A DNA stretch of 64,000 nucleotides from Nocardia sp. BMG111209 (GTDB lineage Bacteria > Actinomycetota > Actinomycetes > Mycobacteriales > Mycobacteriaceae): positions 1,240,001-1,304,000 of the forward strand of contig NZ_KB907309.1 of the NCBI RefSeq assembly GCF_000381925.1. The letters run 5' to 3'. How positions within the stretch are numbered: position 1 is the first letter of the stretch; each line of letters opens with the position of its first letter. The position numbers and the translations under genes are program-made. Positions 52,969 through 61,632 of this stretch are shown here, one piece after another. The notes under the pieces were generated by a model, which made no database searches, was not told the origin of the DNA, and saw nothing but the letters and a program-made list of their open reading frames with translations.

Positions 52969-54537
52969 TCAGAGTAACGAATCCGGAGCCGGTTGCGCCG
53001 CTTCCGTCGGGAGCGGGCGGGCGGCCCCGGGATCGATCCGCGGCCATGCCAGCCGGGTCTTGCGGCGCCGGCCCCGCAACTGCACCTCGTCGCCGGATTC
53101 CCAGCACTGCTGTTCCTGTTCGTCCGCGAAGTACAGCGCACTGCCGGAGGTGAGCACCCGGCCCGGATATTCCTTGGCCAATTCGGTCAGCCGGGAAGCC
53201 TCGTTGACGGGATCGCCGATCACCGTGTACTCGAAGCGATTCGCGGCGCCGATGTTGCCGGCCACCGCCAGCCCCGCCGAGACCCCGATGCCGACGTCCA
53301 GATCCGGCAGCGCGCGCAGCGCCCCGCGCAGGTCCCGGGCCGCGGCCAGCGCGGCGGTCGGGGCGTCCGGGCGATCCAGCGGCGCACCGAAGATGGCCAG
53401 CGCGGCATCGCCGACGAATTTGTTGATCAGGCCGTTGTGCCGGTCGACGACGTCGACGACGATCCGGAAGAACTCGTTGAGCAGCGCCACCACCTCGGTC
53501 GGTGGCCGTTCGGCGGCGGTCGCGGTGGAGCCGACCATATCGACGAACAGCACCGCCACGAACCGGGTCTCGCCGCCGAGTTCGGTGCCGTATTCCAGGG
53601 CCCGGCGGGCGACCTCCTCGCCGACGTGCTGGCCGAACAGCTCCTGCAGTTCGCGGCGCTGCGCGGCCTCCTCCATCATCCGGTTGAAACCGACCTGCAG
53701 CAGGCCGATCTCACTGCCGTCGAACACCTCCACCTGGACGTCGCGGGCGCCCTCCTGCACCCGCGCGATCGCCCGCGACAGCTGCCGCACCGGATCGGAG
53801 ATGCTGGAACCGGTCAGCATGGACAGCGCCAGCGCCTGCAGGATCACCACCCCGCACAGCAGCAGGATCGCCACCGCCATCGACTGCGCCGAGAACTTCA
53901 CCTGCGAGGTGATCTCGGTGACGCAGAGCAGCACGATGGCGATGGTCGGCGCGAAAGTGCCCATACCCCAGGTCATCGCCATCCGGGTGCCGACGCCGGG
54001 GGTCAGGTGGTGGTCGAACGTGCCGGTGGTCAGCGCCTGGGCGGCCACCGGGCGCAGGATCCGCTCGCCGAGCATGTAGGTGAAGCCGAAGACGATGGTG
54101 GCCGCCATGATCTCGGTGACGACGACCGCGCCGGCCAGCCGCGGGGTGTCGACGACGGTCACCGCCAGGACGGCGCCGCCGATCAGCCACAGCCCCAGAT
54201 GCACGATCGCCTGGCGCAGCGGCGCGTGCAGGGCGGCCATCTGTTCCTGCCGGCTGGGCGGCCCGCCGCGCACCTGCCAGCGCATCACCGGACGCAGCAT
54301 CAGCGCGGCGGCTGTGACGCTGAGCACCCCGCCGATCACGAAGACGAGAACGGGGACCAGCAGTCCCGCCCGGCGCACCCCGCTCGGCGCGCCCTCGGGC
54401 GCGGGCAGCCCGTACTGGATGAAGGCCCAGACCAGAACCGCGCCGAATGCGTTGGCCGCCAGCATCGAGGCGAGATACAGCGGCCAACGGGTGTGCATGG
54501 TCTGTTTGACCGCTTCCAGCGATGTGGATCCGGTCAT
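52969..54537 (-). CDS. Membrane adenylate/guanylate cyclase, class III
   Basis: A 522-residue cyclase. Six membrane helices (about 15-235) are followed by a HAMP linker (SSISDPVRQLSRAIARVQEG) and a class III cyclase domain from about 325. Metal-binding Asp residues are in VAVLFVDMVGSTATAAERPP (first) and INKFVGDAALAIFGAPLDR (second). Base and transition-state residues lie in FEYTVIGDPVNEASRL (Asp, Asn; Arg). All are present, so it should make cAMP (Asp in the specificity place points to adenine). The layout matches mycobacterial Rv1318c-type cyclases. It is cotranscribed with the UPF0104 gene four bases on. Confidence 0.92.
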   Translation of the reverse strand: MTGSTSLEAVKQTMHTRWPLYLASMLAANAFGAVLVWAFIQYGLPAPEGAPSGVRRAGLLVPVLVFVIGGVLSVTAAALMLRPVMRWQVRGGPPSRQEQMAALHAPLRQAIVHLGLWLIGGAVLAVTVVDTPRLAGAVVVTEIMAATIVFGFTYMLGERILRPVAAQALTTGTFDHHLTPGVGTRMAMTWGMGTFAPTIAIVLLCVTEITSQVKFSAQSMAVAILLLCGVVILQALALSMLTGSSISDPVRQLSRAIARVQEGARDVQVEVFDGSEIGLLQVGFNRMMEEAAQRRELQELFGQHVGEEVARRALEYGTELGGETRFVAVLFVDMVGSTATAAERPPTEVVALLNEFFRIVVDVVDRHNGLINKFVGDAALAIFGAPLDRPDAPTAALAAARDLRGALRALPDLDVGIGVSAGLAVAGNIGAANRFEYTVIGDPVNEASRLTELAKEYPGRVLTSGSALYFADEQEQQCWESGDEVQLRGRRRKTRLAWPRIDPGAARPLPTEAAQPAPDSLL

Positions 54538-54707
54538 GTAGGTACGGTGTCCGGTCTTGCTTCGGAGGGCGGCGGCACGATCACCAATCTAGCGTTCCGG
54601 GCGATTCCGGACAGGTGGCGCTCCCGGAAGGGTGCGCGCGGCCGACCGCACCACATTCCGGCAGGAGCAACCGACCACCCAGCCCGATTCCGGTTAGGCT
54701 CGCGGGC

Positions 54708-54886
54708 ATGAGCGGTGAGGGGCCGGAGGCGGCAGCGAAGCATCACCACGAAGGCCCCCCGAGCATGCCCGATGGAGACAGCATGAGCGGTGAGGGGCCG
54801 GAGGCGGCAGCGGAGCATCACCACGAAGGCCCTCCGAGCATGCCCCATGGCGACAGCATGAGCGGTGCGGGGCCGGAGGCGGCAGT
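54708..54886 (+). repeat. 75-bp in-frame tandem repeat, two full copies plus a partial third
   Basis: Units start at 54708, 54783 and 54858. Each encodes MSGEGPEAAA, then HHHEGPPSM, then GDS; the third stops after MSGAGPEAAV. Each copy brings its own ATG and an upstream AGGCCCCCC-rich stretch. Confidence 0.88.
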
Positions 54887-56135
54887 GGGGGGCGACGAGA
54901 CCGTGGTCACGGACGGCGTGGCGGCCATCGGGCGGCGGGCGTCCGGTCGGCCCGTCTACCCCGATCCCGCGGACGCGGTGCACCCGCTGGTGCGGCAGAC
55001 CGCGGAATGGTGCTGGCGGGTGCTGGTCATCCTGATCTCGGTGCTGGTGGTGGCCTATCTGGCGCATCGGCTGACCACGGTCGTGATTCCGCTGGCCATC
55101 GCCCTGCTGGCCGCGGCGCTGCTGTCGCCGCTGGTGGACCTGTTACAACGGGTCGGATTACCGCGCGGCATCGGGGTTTTCGTGGCGCTGGTCGGTTCGC
55201 TCGGCCTGCTGGCCGGCATCTTCACCTTCGTGATCGAGCAGTTCATCACGGGTGTGCCGCAGCTGACCGACGAATTCAAGACGAGCATCCAGAGCGTGCA
55301 GGACTGGCTGATCAACGGTCCGCTGCACATGAGCAACGATCAGATCCGCAACGCGGGCAACACGATCATCAAGACCCTCGAATCGAATCAGCAGTCGCTG
55401 ACCAGCGGCGCGCTGACCACGGCGACGGTGATCGGGGAGTTCCTCACCGGAACCTTCCTCACGCTGTTCATCACCATCTTCTTCCTCTACGGCGGCGACC
55501 AGATCTGGCATTTCGTCACCCGGATCGTCCCGACCCCGCATCGGGACCGGGTTCGCGTCGCCGGGCGGCTCGGTTTCGGCACGCTGATCGGCTTCGTGCG
55601 GGCGACGGTCGTGGTGGCCGGCGTGGACGCGATCGGAATCGGTTCGGGCCTGGCGATTCTCAACGTTCCGCTGGCGCTGCCGCTGGCCTCGCTGGTGTTC
55701 ATCGGCGCGTTCATCCCGATCATCGGGTCGCTGCTGGCCGGGACCATCGCGGTATTCCTCGCCCTGATGACGAAGGGCATGGTCACGGCCCTGATCGTGC
55801 TGGGTATCACGATCGCGGTCATGCAGCTGGAAAGCCATGTGCTGCAACCGTTGCTGCTGGGCCGTGCGGTGCGGATCCACCCGCTGGCCGTGATCCTCGC
55901 GATCACCGCGGGTGTGGTGCTCGCCGGTATCGCCGGCGGCCTGCTGGCGGTGCCGTTCGTCGCGGTGATGAACACCGCCGTGCGGTCACTGCTGGCCAGC
56001 AGTCCCACCGTCCTCTACGAGGAACTGACCAGCGGACGGCCCGGCGAACCGATGTTCCACGCCGATCCGGACAACCCGACCCCGGGCCGGTACGACGTAC
56101 CCGGGACCGGACCCGACTTGGTCACCGAGGGCTGA
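54708..56135 (+). CDS. AI-2E-family transporter with repeat-expanded N-terminus
   Basis: A 475-residue membrane protein of the AI-2E exporter/PerM family, about eight helices. Core motifs are VVIPLAIALLAAALLSPLVD, LTTATVIGEFLTGTFLTLFI, SLVFIGAFIPIIGSLLAGTI and ESHVLQPLLLGRAVRIHPL. Three ATGs 75 bases apart (54708, 54783, 54858) each begin a near-identical block (MSGEGPEAAAxHHHEGPPSM), so the true start is unclear; the first is used. The N-terminus is His/Glu-rich. In mycobacteria PerM-like proteins matter for division under stress and low Mg; the substrate here is unknown. It sits in the mmpL3 neighbourhood. Confidence 0.9.
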   Translation: MSGEGPEAAAKHHHEGPPSMPDGDSMSGEGPEAAAEHHHEGPPSMPHGDSMSGAGPEAAVGGDETVVTDGVAAIGRRASGRPVYPDPADAVHPLVRQTAEWCWRVLVILISVLVVAYLAHRLTTVVIPLAIALLAAALLSPLVDLLQRVGLPRGIGVFVALVGSLGLLAGIFTFVIEQFITGVPQLTDEFKTSIQSVQDWLINGPLHMSNDQIRNAGNTIIKTLESNQQSLTSGALTTATVIGEFLTGTFLTLFITIFFLYGGDQIWHFVTRIVPTPHRDRVRVAGRLGFGTLIGFVRATVVVAGVDAIGIGSGLAILNVPLALPLASLVFIGAFIPIIGSLLAGTIAVFLALMTKGMVTALIVLGITIAVMQLESHVLQPLLLGRAVRIHPLAVILAITAGVVLAGIAGGLLAVPFVAVMNTAVRSLLASSPTVLYEELTSGRPGEPMFHADPDNPTPGRYDVPGTGPDLVTEG

Positions 56136-56198
56136 CCGATACCGATTCGGGGTTTGCCCTGATGTGCGGGACCCGCCCCGTCGGTAGCCTTGGACAGC

Positions 56199-56873
56199 AT
56201 GGGTGAGGCAATGTCCACCTCCGGAACGCGCCCGACGGCGGCCGGGGGTGCGGTGGGTGACCGGGACCTTCGAGTATCGGACGCCGAACGTGAACACGTC
56301 GGAATGCTGCTGCAGCGGGCCGTCGGCCTGGGGATGCTGTCGCTGGGTGAATTCACCGAGCGGATGGATACGGCGCTGGCGGCCAAGACCCGCGGCGAAT
56401 TGAACGCCGTACTCGTCGACCTGCCGGGTATGCGGCTGAACGGGCAGCCGCGACCGGCCCCGGCCCACTACGGCCGGCCGCAGGCGACCCCCGCCCCGGC
56501 CGGCAATGTGATCCGCTCGCGGCTGTCCTCGGTGACCCGGCGCGGCCGCTGGCAGGTGCCGGCGTCGCTGTATCTGAGCAACCACATGTCGAGCGTGACC
56601 CTCGATTTCACCGAGGCGATCATGTCCACCCAGGTCGTCGAGCTGCGCATGGATGATTTCTGCTCCTCGCTGACCCTGATCGTGCCCGGCGAGGCCACCG
56701 TCGACCTGGACGGCCTGGAACTCACCGGATCCAGCATCACCAACAAGGTCCGCGGTGGCGGCACCGCGATCGGCGCACTGCATCTGGTGGTCCACGGCAA
56801 GTTGCGCTTCGGGTCCGTGACCGCCAAATATCCGTTCGGCGTGCAGTGGCGCCGGCTGGTGTCCGGCGCCTGA
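56199..56873 (+). CDS. DUF1707 (SHOCT-like) protein
   Basis: A 224-residue protein. The N-terminal DUF1707 domain reads LRVSDAEREHVGMLLQRAVG, with GMLSLGEFTERMDTALAAKT (residues about 24-64). A Pro-rich linker follows, then a beta-rich cell-wall-type domain like LiaF (SSLTLIVPGEATVDLDGLEL, KLRFGSVTAKYPFGVQWRRL). The starts at 56199 and 56211 are both possible. DUF1707 proteins in actinobacteria are often near envelope genes; a role in stress sensing is plausible. It converges on mmpL3. Confidence 0.85.
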   Translation: MGEAMSTSGTRPTAAGGAVGDRDLRVSDAEREHVGMLLQRAVGLGMLSLGEFTERMDTALAAKTRGELNAVLVDLPGMRLNGQPRPAPAHYGRPQATPAPAGNVIRSRLSSVTRRGRWQVPASLYLSNHMSSVTLDFTEAIMSTQVVELRMDDFCSSLTLIVPGEATVDLDGLELTGSSITNKVRGGGTAIGALHLVVHGKLRFGSVTAKYPFGVQWRRLVSGA

Positions 56874-56926
56874 GCCGAGCCGTCGACCGGCGTATCCCCG
56901 GTACCCGCCCGTACTACGCTCCGGTT

Positions 56927-56955
56927 CCCGGGCGCGGCCCTGTGGCCGGCCCGGG
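56927..56955. terminator. GC-rich hairpin between DUF1707 and mmpL3 genes
   Basis: CCCGGG-CGC-GGCC, loop CTGT, GGCC-GG-CCCGGG. The outer arms are perfect and the stem has a small internal mismatch. It lies in the 87-bp gap between two converging genes and could stop both. Confidence 0.55.
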
Positions 56956-56960
56956 ATCCG

Positions 56961-59948
56961 TCAGTTGTCGTTGTTGCGGCGGCGCAGCAGTTCGTTGACG
57001 CTGACCGTCCGGCCCGTGCCGGGGGTTTTCGCGGCGTCACCCGGGCCGGGCCGCGACGAGCGCAGGTCGGCCATCCACTGTTCGATGTTGTCCCGGTCGT
57101 GATTCCCGGGGGCGGCGGGGGCCGCCTCCTCCGGGGCCGCGGGCCGCGCCGGGACCGGCGTGGTCGGGGCGTCCAGCGATTCGCCGTGTTCCGCCGGGGC
57201 GGCGTGCGCCGGACCGGAGGCCGAAGGGACCGACTTCACGAGTGCGGATTCGGCCTCCGCCGCACCGAGATCGGCCGGATCCGCCTCGTTCGGCTGATAC
57301 AGCTGGGCCCGCACCGCCGGATGCGGTGGCACCTTCGACGGCCCGGCCGGCTGCGGCGGCAGCACGCGCGGGGTGGCGCCGACCGGGGCCACCGGGGTGG
57401 CGTCCGGGGTATCGGCGCCGGGCTGGGTCACCGTGCGCGGCGGTACGCCGGGCAGCGGGGCCTGCGGCGTGACCGTGCTGGTCACCACGGGGAAGGGCGT
57501 GGCCGGCGGGGTCGGTGCGGCAGGCGGCTCCGGCCGGGCGGCCGGGGGTTCGGCGGCCGGGGCCTCGTTCGCGGGCGGCTCGGCCGGTTTGGTACCCCAG
57601 CGGCTCATGAATCGCGGGCCGATCCGCTCGGTCGGCGCGTCACCGTCCACACCGCCGATGAAGCGCGCCCGGCGCGGTTTCCGCGCCGGTTTGGCGGGCG
57701 TGCCGTCGGCCAGCATCGGAATCTGCATGGTGACCGGATCCGTGACCGGCGTGGCCTTCACCAGGTCCACGACCTCGCCCTTGCGCGGGCGCTCGTCGTG
57801 CAGTCCCGGCTCGCCGAGGCCGACGCGCTGCTGGATCTTCTTCATCCAGCGTGGCGCCCACCAGCAGTCGTCGCCGAGCAGCTTCATGATCGCCGGCACC
57901 AGCAGCATGCGCAGCACGGTGGCGTCGATGAACAGCGCCGCGATCATGCCGTACGCGATGTACTGCATCATCACCAGATCGGAGAAGGCGAACGCGCCGG
58001 TCACCACGAGCAGGATCAGCGCGGCGGCGGTGATGATGCGGCCGGTCTGCGCGGTACCGATCCGGACCGCCTCGGTGGTACTGGCCCCCGTACTTCGGGC
58101 CTCGACCATCCGGGAGAGCAGGAACACCTCGTAGTCCGTGGACAGACCGTAGATCACCGCGATTATCAGCACCAGAACCGGTGACATGATCGGCTGTGGC
58201 GTGAAGTTGAGCAGTCCGGCGCCGTGACCGTCGACGAATATCCAGGTCAGGATGCCCAGCGTCGAACCCAGGCCGAGCGCGCTCATCAACGCGGCCTTGA
58301 TCGGCAGCACCAGCGAACCGAAGGTCAGGAACATCAGGATCGTGGTGACCAGGACGCCCAGCAAGATCATCAACGGCATCCGCGACAGCAGCGCGTCGAT
58401 ACTGTCCTTCTGGATCGCGGGCTGGCCGCCGACATATACCTGCACATCGTTCGGGACATTCATCGAACGCAGATAGTCGATGGTGGCGTCGGCGGTGTCG
58501 GTATCTCCGTCCTTCAGCGTGCTCGACGTCTGCCAGACGTTCGACCCGTTCGGCGGTTTACCCGGTGTGGAGAAGGCGCTCGTCAGCCCGGGGGCCTGGC
58601 TCGCCTTCTTGACGACGGCGCCGATCTCCGCGGTGTTGTCGGTGACGAGCACCAGCTGGATCGGATTCGACTTCCGCAGCGGGAACAACTTGTCGAAGTC
58701 GGCCTGCGCCACGCGCGTCGGATTGTCCGGCGGCAGATAGGTCTCGCTGATCCCGCCGAATTTCAGATTCTTCACCGGGATGATCAGCAGCAGCAGGATG
58801 ATGCACAGCGGGATCGCCACCTTCAGCGGATGTTTCATCACCCACTGCGGCAGGCGGCCCCAGAAGCCGCTCTCGATCTCCTCGGCGGTCTTGTTCTTGC
58901 GGAACCACTTCAGCCCGAGCATGTCGACGCGCGGGCCGAGAATGCTGAGCATCGCCGGCAGGACCGTGACGGCGCTGACCGCCGCGAGCAGCACCGTCGC
59001 GATGGTGCCGTACGCCACCGATTTCAGGAAGCCCTGTGGGAACAGCAACATGCCCGCACTGGCCGCGATGATCATGGTGGCCGAGAACAGCACGGTCCGG
59101 CCGGCGGTCATGACCGACCGCCGCACCGCCACCCCGGTGTCGTAACCCTCGGCCATCTCCTCGCGGAACCGGCTCACGATGAACAGGCCGTAGTCGATCG
59201 CCAGGCCCAGGCCGATCATCGATACCACCGGCGACACGAACGAGTTCACATCCGTGAAATTGGTGATGATCCGCACGATGCCGTTGGCGCCGACGACGGT
59301 CAGACCACCGACGATCAGCGGCAACGCGGCCGCGACCACACCACCGAAGATGAAGAACAGCAGCACCGCCACCGCCGGGATCGCGATGATCTCCATCCGG
59401 CGCTGGTCGGCGGACATGGTGTCGTTGAGGGTGCCCGACACCGTCTGCAGGCCGGCGACCTGGACCTTCACCCCCGGAATGGTGAAGGCGTCCTTCACCT
59501 TGCGGTAGTTCTTCACCTCGTCGGTGTCGTTGTCGCCCTTGATGGCCACCGACACGAACGCCGACTTCTTGTCCTTGGTGGCCAGCGCCGCCGTCGGCGC
59601 GGTGTTGCCGACCCGCCAGTACGAGTAGTTCAGCCCGGTGATCTCGGGATACTGGGTGAGCCCGGCGAGGCTCGACGTGATCTTGTCGGCGAAGGCCGGA
59701 TCGTCGACGGTGCTGCCGTCCGGCGCGGTGTACAGGACGATGACGTCACTGGTGTGGTCGCGCCCGTAGATGCGATCCAGCATCTGCGCCGCCTGCGAGG
59801 ACTCCGAATTCGGGTCGTCCCACCCGCTGGAGCTGAGATGATCCTCGAGACCGAACCCGTAGCCGCCCAATGCGAGCAGCGCCGCCACCACCACACCGAG
59901 CACGGTGTAGCGCAGTCGATAGACCAGATCGCCCCAGCGGGTGAACAC
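56961..59948 (-). CDS. mmpL3: Mycolate flippase MmpL3
   Basis: A 995-residue RND-family transporter that moves trehalose monomycolate across the inner membrane; essential in mycobacteria. Twelve helices are predicted in the usual 1+5+1+5 pattern with two outer porter domains (about 40-180 and 420-550). The proton-relay dyads are intact: Asp252-Tyr253 in GLGLAIDYGLFIVSR and Asp-Tyr in YGLSTDYEVFLLSR. The C-terminal 250 residues are Pro/Ala-rich and disordered, as in Corynebacteriales homologues. The ATG at 59948 abuts the stop of the NYN gene, so the genes are coupled. This gene implies a mycolate-containing envelope. Confidence 0.97.
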   Translation of the reverse strand: MFTRWGDLVYRLRYTVLGVVVAALLALGGYGFGLEDHLSSSGWDDPNSESSQAAQMLDRIYGRDHTSDVIVLYTAPDGSTVDDPAFADKITSSLAGLTQYPEITGLNYSYWRVGNTAPTAALATKDKKSAFVSVAIKGDNDTDEVKNYRKVKDAFTIPGVKVQVAGLQTVSGTLNDTMSADQRRMEIIAIPAVAVLLFFIFGGVVAAALPLIVGGLTVVGANGIVRIITNFTDVNSFVSPVVSMIGLGLAIDYGLFIVSRFREEMAEGYDTGVAVRRSVMTAGRTVLFSATMIIAASAGMLLFPQGFLKSVAYGTIATVLLAAVSAVTVLPAMLSILGPRVDMLGLKWFRKNKTAEEIESGFWGRLPQWVMKHPLKVAIPLCIILLLLIIPVKNLKFGGISETYLPPDNPTRVAQADFDKLFPLRKSNPIQLVLVTDNTAEIGAVVKKASQAPGLTSAFSTPGKPPNGSNVWQTSSTLKDGDTDTADATIDYLRSMNVPNDVQVYVGGQPAIQKDSIDALLSRMPLMILLGVLVTTILMFLTFGSLVLPIKAALMSALGLGSTLGILTWIFVDGHGAGLLNFTPQPIMSPVLVLIIAVIYGLSTDYEVFLLSRMVEARSTGASTTEAVRIGTAQTGRIITAAALILLVVTGAFAFSDLVMMQYIAYGMIAALFIDATVLRMLLVPAIMKLLGDDCWWAPRWMKKIQQRVGLGEPGLHDERPRKGEVVDLVKATPVTDPVTMQIPMLADGTPAKPARKPRRARFIGGVDGDAPTERIGPRFMSRWGTKPAEPPANEAPAAEPPAARPEPPAAPTPPATPFPVVTSTVTPQAPLPGVPPRTVTQPGADTPDATPVAPVGATPRVLPPQPAGPSKVPPHPAVRAQLYQPNEADPADLGAAEAESALVKSVPSASGPAHAAPAEHGESLDAPTTPVPARPAAPEEAAPAAPGNHDRDNIEQWMADLRSSRPGPGDAAKTPGTGRTVSVNELLRRRNNDN

Positions 59949-60746
59949 TTAAGCGACTCCTTGAGCGGGGCGGGAAGTGAGCAGGGCGGACAGCGGCCGG
60001 AACGGCTGCAGCCAGGCTCCTTCTTCGGGCAGCGAGTCGAGGCTGACCCGCGGCAACGGTTCGCGGAACACGCCGGGAATGTCCTCGAGATCGATGAACT
60101 CGAGGATATCGGACGTCACCGCCCAACTGGCGTGCTCGCGGAATCCCAGCACCTGCACCGGAACCCCGGCGGCTGCGATCTCCTCGAGCGGTTCCCGGAA
60201 CGCCTGGCCGTCCGCGGAGGCGACCATGATGCCCGCGAGCCCGGCACCGCGGCGCCGTAACTCGATGTGCGCGAGCATATCGCTGTCGACGTCCGAATCC
60301 TCGTCGATCTTGGGCTTGGCGAAGACGGCGTAGCCGACGTTGCGCAGCGCCTCGACCCAGGGCCGCACCACGTCGGCGGTGCCCGGGGCGATATTGGTGA
60401 AGACCGTGGCCTCCGCCTCCACCCGGTGCACACTGCCGACCGAGAGTTCGGCGGAACGGGCCAGCAACCATCGGCCGAGCGCGTCGAAGCGCGGGCGGTA
60501 GGCGGCGGTGGGCCGGCCGCCGAGGATGGCGCCGAGGCCCATGTCCAGATTGGGTGCGTCCCAGACCAGCAGCACCCGCCGGACATCCGTGGTGCCGGCG
60601 GGCAGCGGGGAAGACACGTCACCGTGACCGGGTGCGGCGCTGCCGGGTGTCGGGGCCGCGGCGGAACCGCCGTGCGGTTCGTCGCCGGTGCCGCGCATTA
60701 TTTCGGCAACATCCACGGCCACGGTGGCCATCTCACTGACGCTCAT
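59949..60746 (-). CDS. NYN (PIN-like) domain protein of the mmpL3 operon
   Basis: A 265-residue protein. A disordered N-terminal 55 residues precede an NYN/PIN-like domain with acidic metal residues: VLLVWDAPNLDMGLG, KPKIDEDSDVDSDMLAHIEL, and LAGIMVASADGQAFREPLEE. This arrangement suggests a metal-dependent RNase. The homologue lies between mmpL3 and trmB in mycobacteria, and here too. The ATG at 60746 overlaps the trmB stop (ATGA), and its stop touches the mmpL3 start. A role in RNA turnover tied to the envelope operon is inferred; no substrate is known. Confidence 0.88.
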   Translation of the reverse strand: MSVSEMATVAVDVAEIMRGTGDEPHGGSAAAPTPGSAAPGHGDVSSPLPAGTTDVRRVLLVWDAPNLDMGLGAILGGRPTAAYRPRFDALGRWLLARSAELSVGSVHRVEAEATVFTNIAPGTADVVRPWVEALRNVGYAVFAKPKIDEDSDVDSDMLAHIELRRRGAGLAGIMVASADGQAFREPLEEIAAAGVPVQVLGFREHASWAVTSDILEFIDLEDIPGVFREPLPRVSLDSLPEEGAWLQPFRPLSALLTSRPAQGVA

Positions 60747-61573
60747 GGATTGATCTTCCCCCAAATGAGCTCCGTGATCGCGCTACCGGCGCGATGTGCC
60801 TTGCTTTCGAACTTGGTCACCGGGCGTTCGAAGCCGATCGGCGCGTCGCGGCGGAACTGCTCCGGATCGCCGCCGGTGGCCTCGTTCATGCCGATGAACT
60901 GGGGTTCTTCCGCACCGACGGCCGCGATGTGCTCCGCGTACTCGGCATGGTCGGTGGCGACGTGCAACACGCCGCCGGGGATCAGCCGACTCGCGATCAG
61001 GCTCATGGTGGGCGCCTGCAGCAACCGCCGCTTGTGATGCCGGGCCTTCGGCCAGGGGTCCGGGAAGAAGACCCGCACACCAGTCAGCGAATTCTTGGCA
61101 ATCATGTGTTCGAGTACGTCGACCGCATCCCCGCGCAGCAGCCGGATATTGCCGATGTCCTCGCGCTCGATGCGCTGCACCAGCTGGGCCAGACCCGGCT
61201 GGTAGACCTCGATCCCGAGCAGGTCGAACTGCGGCTCGTCCCGGGCCATCGCGGCGGTGGCGGTACCGGTACCGCAGCCGATCTCGACGATCAGGGGAGC
61301 GGTGCGGCCGAACCAGACGGCGGCGTCGAGCCGGTCGTCGGACACCTCACGGCCGATGCGCGGCCACATCCGCTCCCAGGACTGTTGCTGGGTCGGCGTG
61401 AGCGCGACCCGGCGGGATCGGAAACTGGTGACCCGGGGATACAGACGGGAGCCCGTCCGCTTGCCCGGACCCGAGGCGGACGTGGTCGGCCCCGAACCGG
61501 GGGCGGACGTGGTCGGCCGCCGCCCGGGAACAGACTCTGTGGCGGGGTGTGCGGCGTCGTTCACGGGCTCCAT
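60743..61573 (-). CDS. trmB: tRNA (guanine46-N7)-methyltransferase
   Basis: A 276-residue SAM-dependent enzyme that makes m7G46 in tRNA. Motif I is LIVEIGCGTGTATAAMARDE (SAM-binding), then LLGIEVYQPGLAQLVQRIER. The TrmB signature is VRVFFPDPWPKARHHKRRLL, and the C-terminal GGVLHVATDHAEYAEHIAAV and KFESKAHRAGSAITELIW complete it. The first 45 residues are Ser/Gly/Pro-rich and vary in the family. The ATG at 61573 is used; a much longer open frame upstream is not coding. It leads the trmB - NYN - mmpL3 operon with overlapping codons. Confidence 0.95.
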   Translation of the reverse strand: MEPVNDAAHPATESVPGRRPTTSAPGSGPTTSASGPGKRTGSRLYPRVTSFRSRRVALTPTQQQSWERMWPRIGREVSDDRLDAAVWFGRTAPLIVEIGCGTGTATAAMARDEPQFDLLGIEVYQPGLAQLVQRIEREDIGNIRLLRGDAVDVLEHMIAKNSLTGVRVFFPDPWPKARHHKRRLLQAPTMSLIASRLIPGGVLHVATDHAEYAEHIAAVGAEEPQFIGMNEATGGDPEQFRRDAPIGFERPVTKFESKAHRAGSAITELIWGKINP

Positions 61574-61632
61574 TGTCCATATTCGATGATGAGCCCAAGT
61601 AACCGACCGGTCGTGCCGATCGGGCGCCCGGT

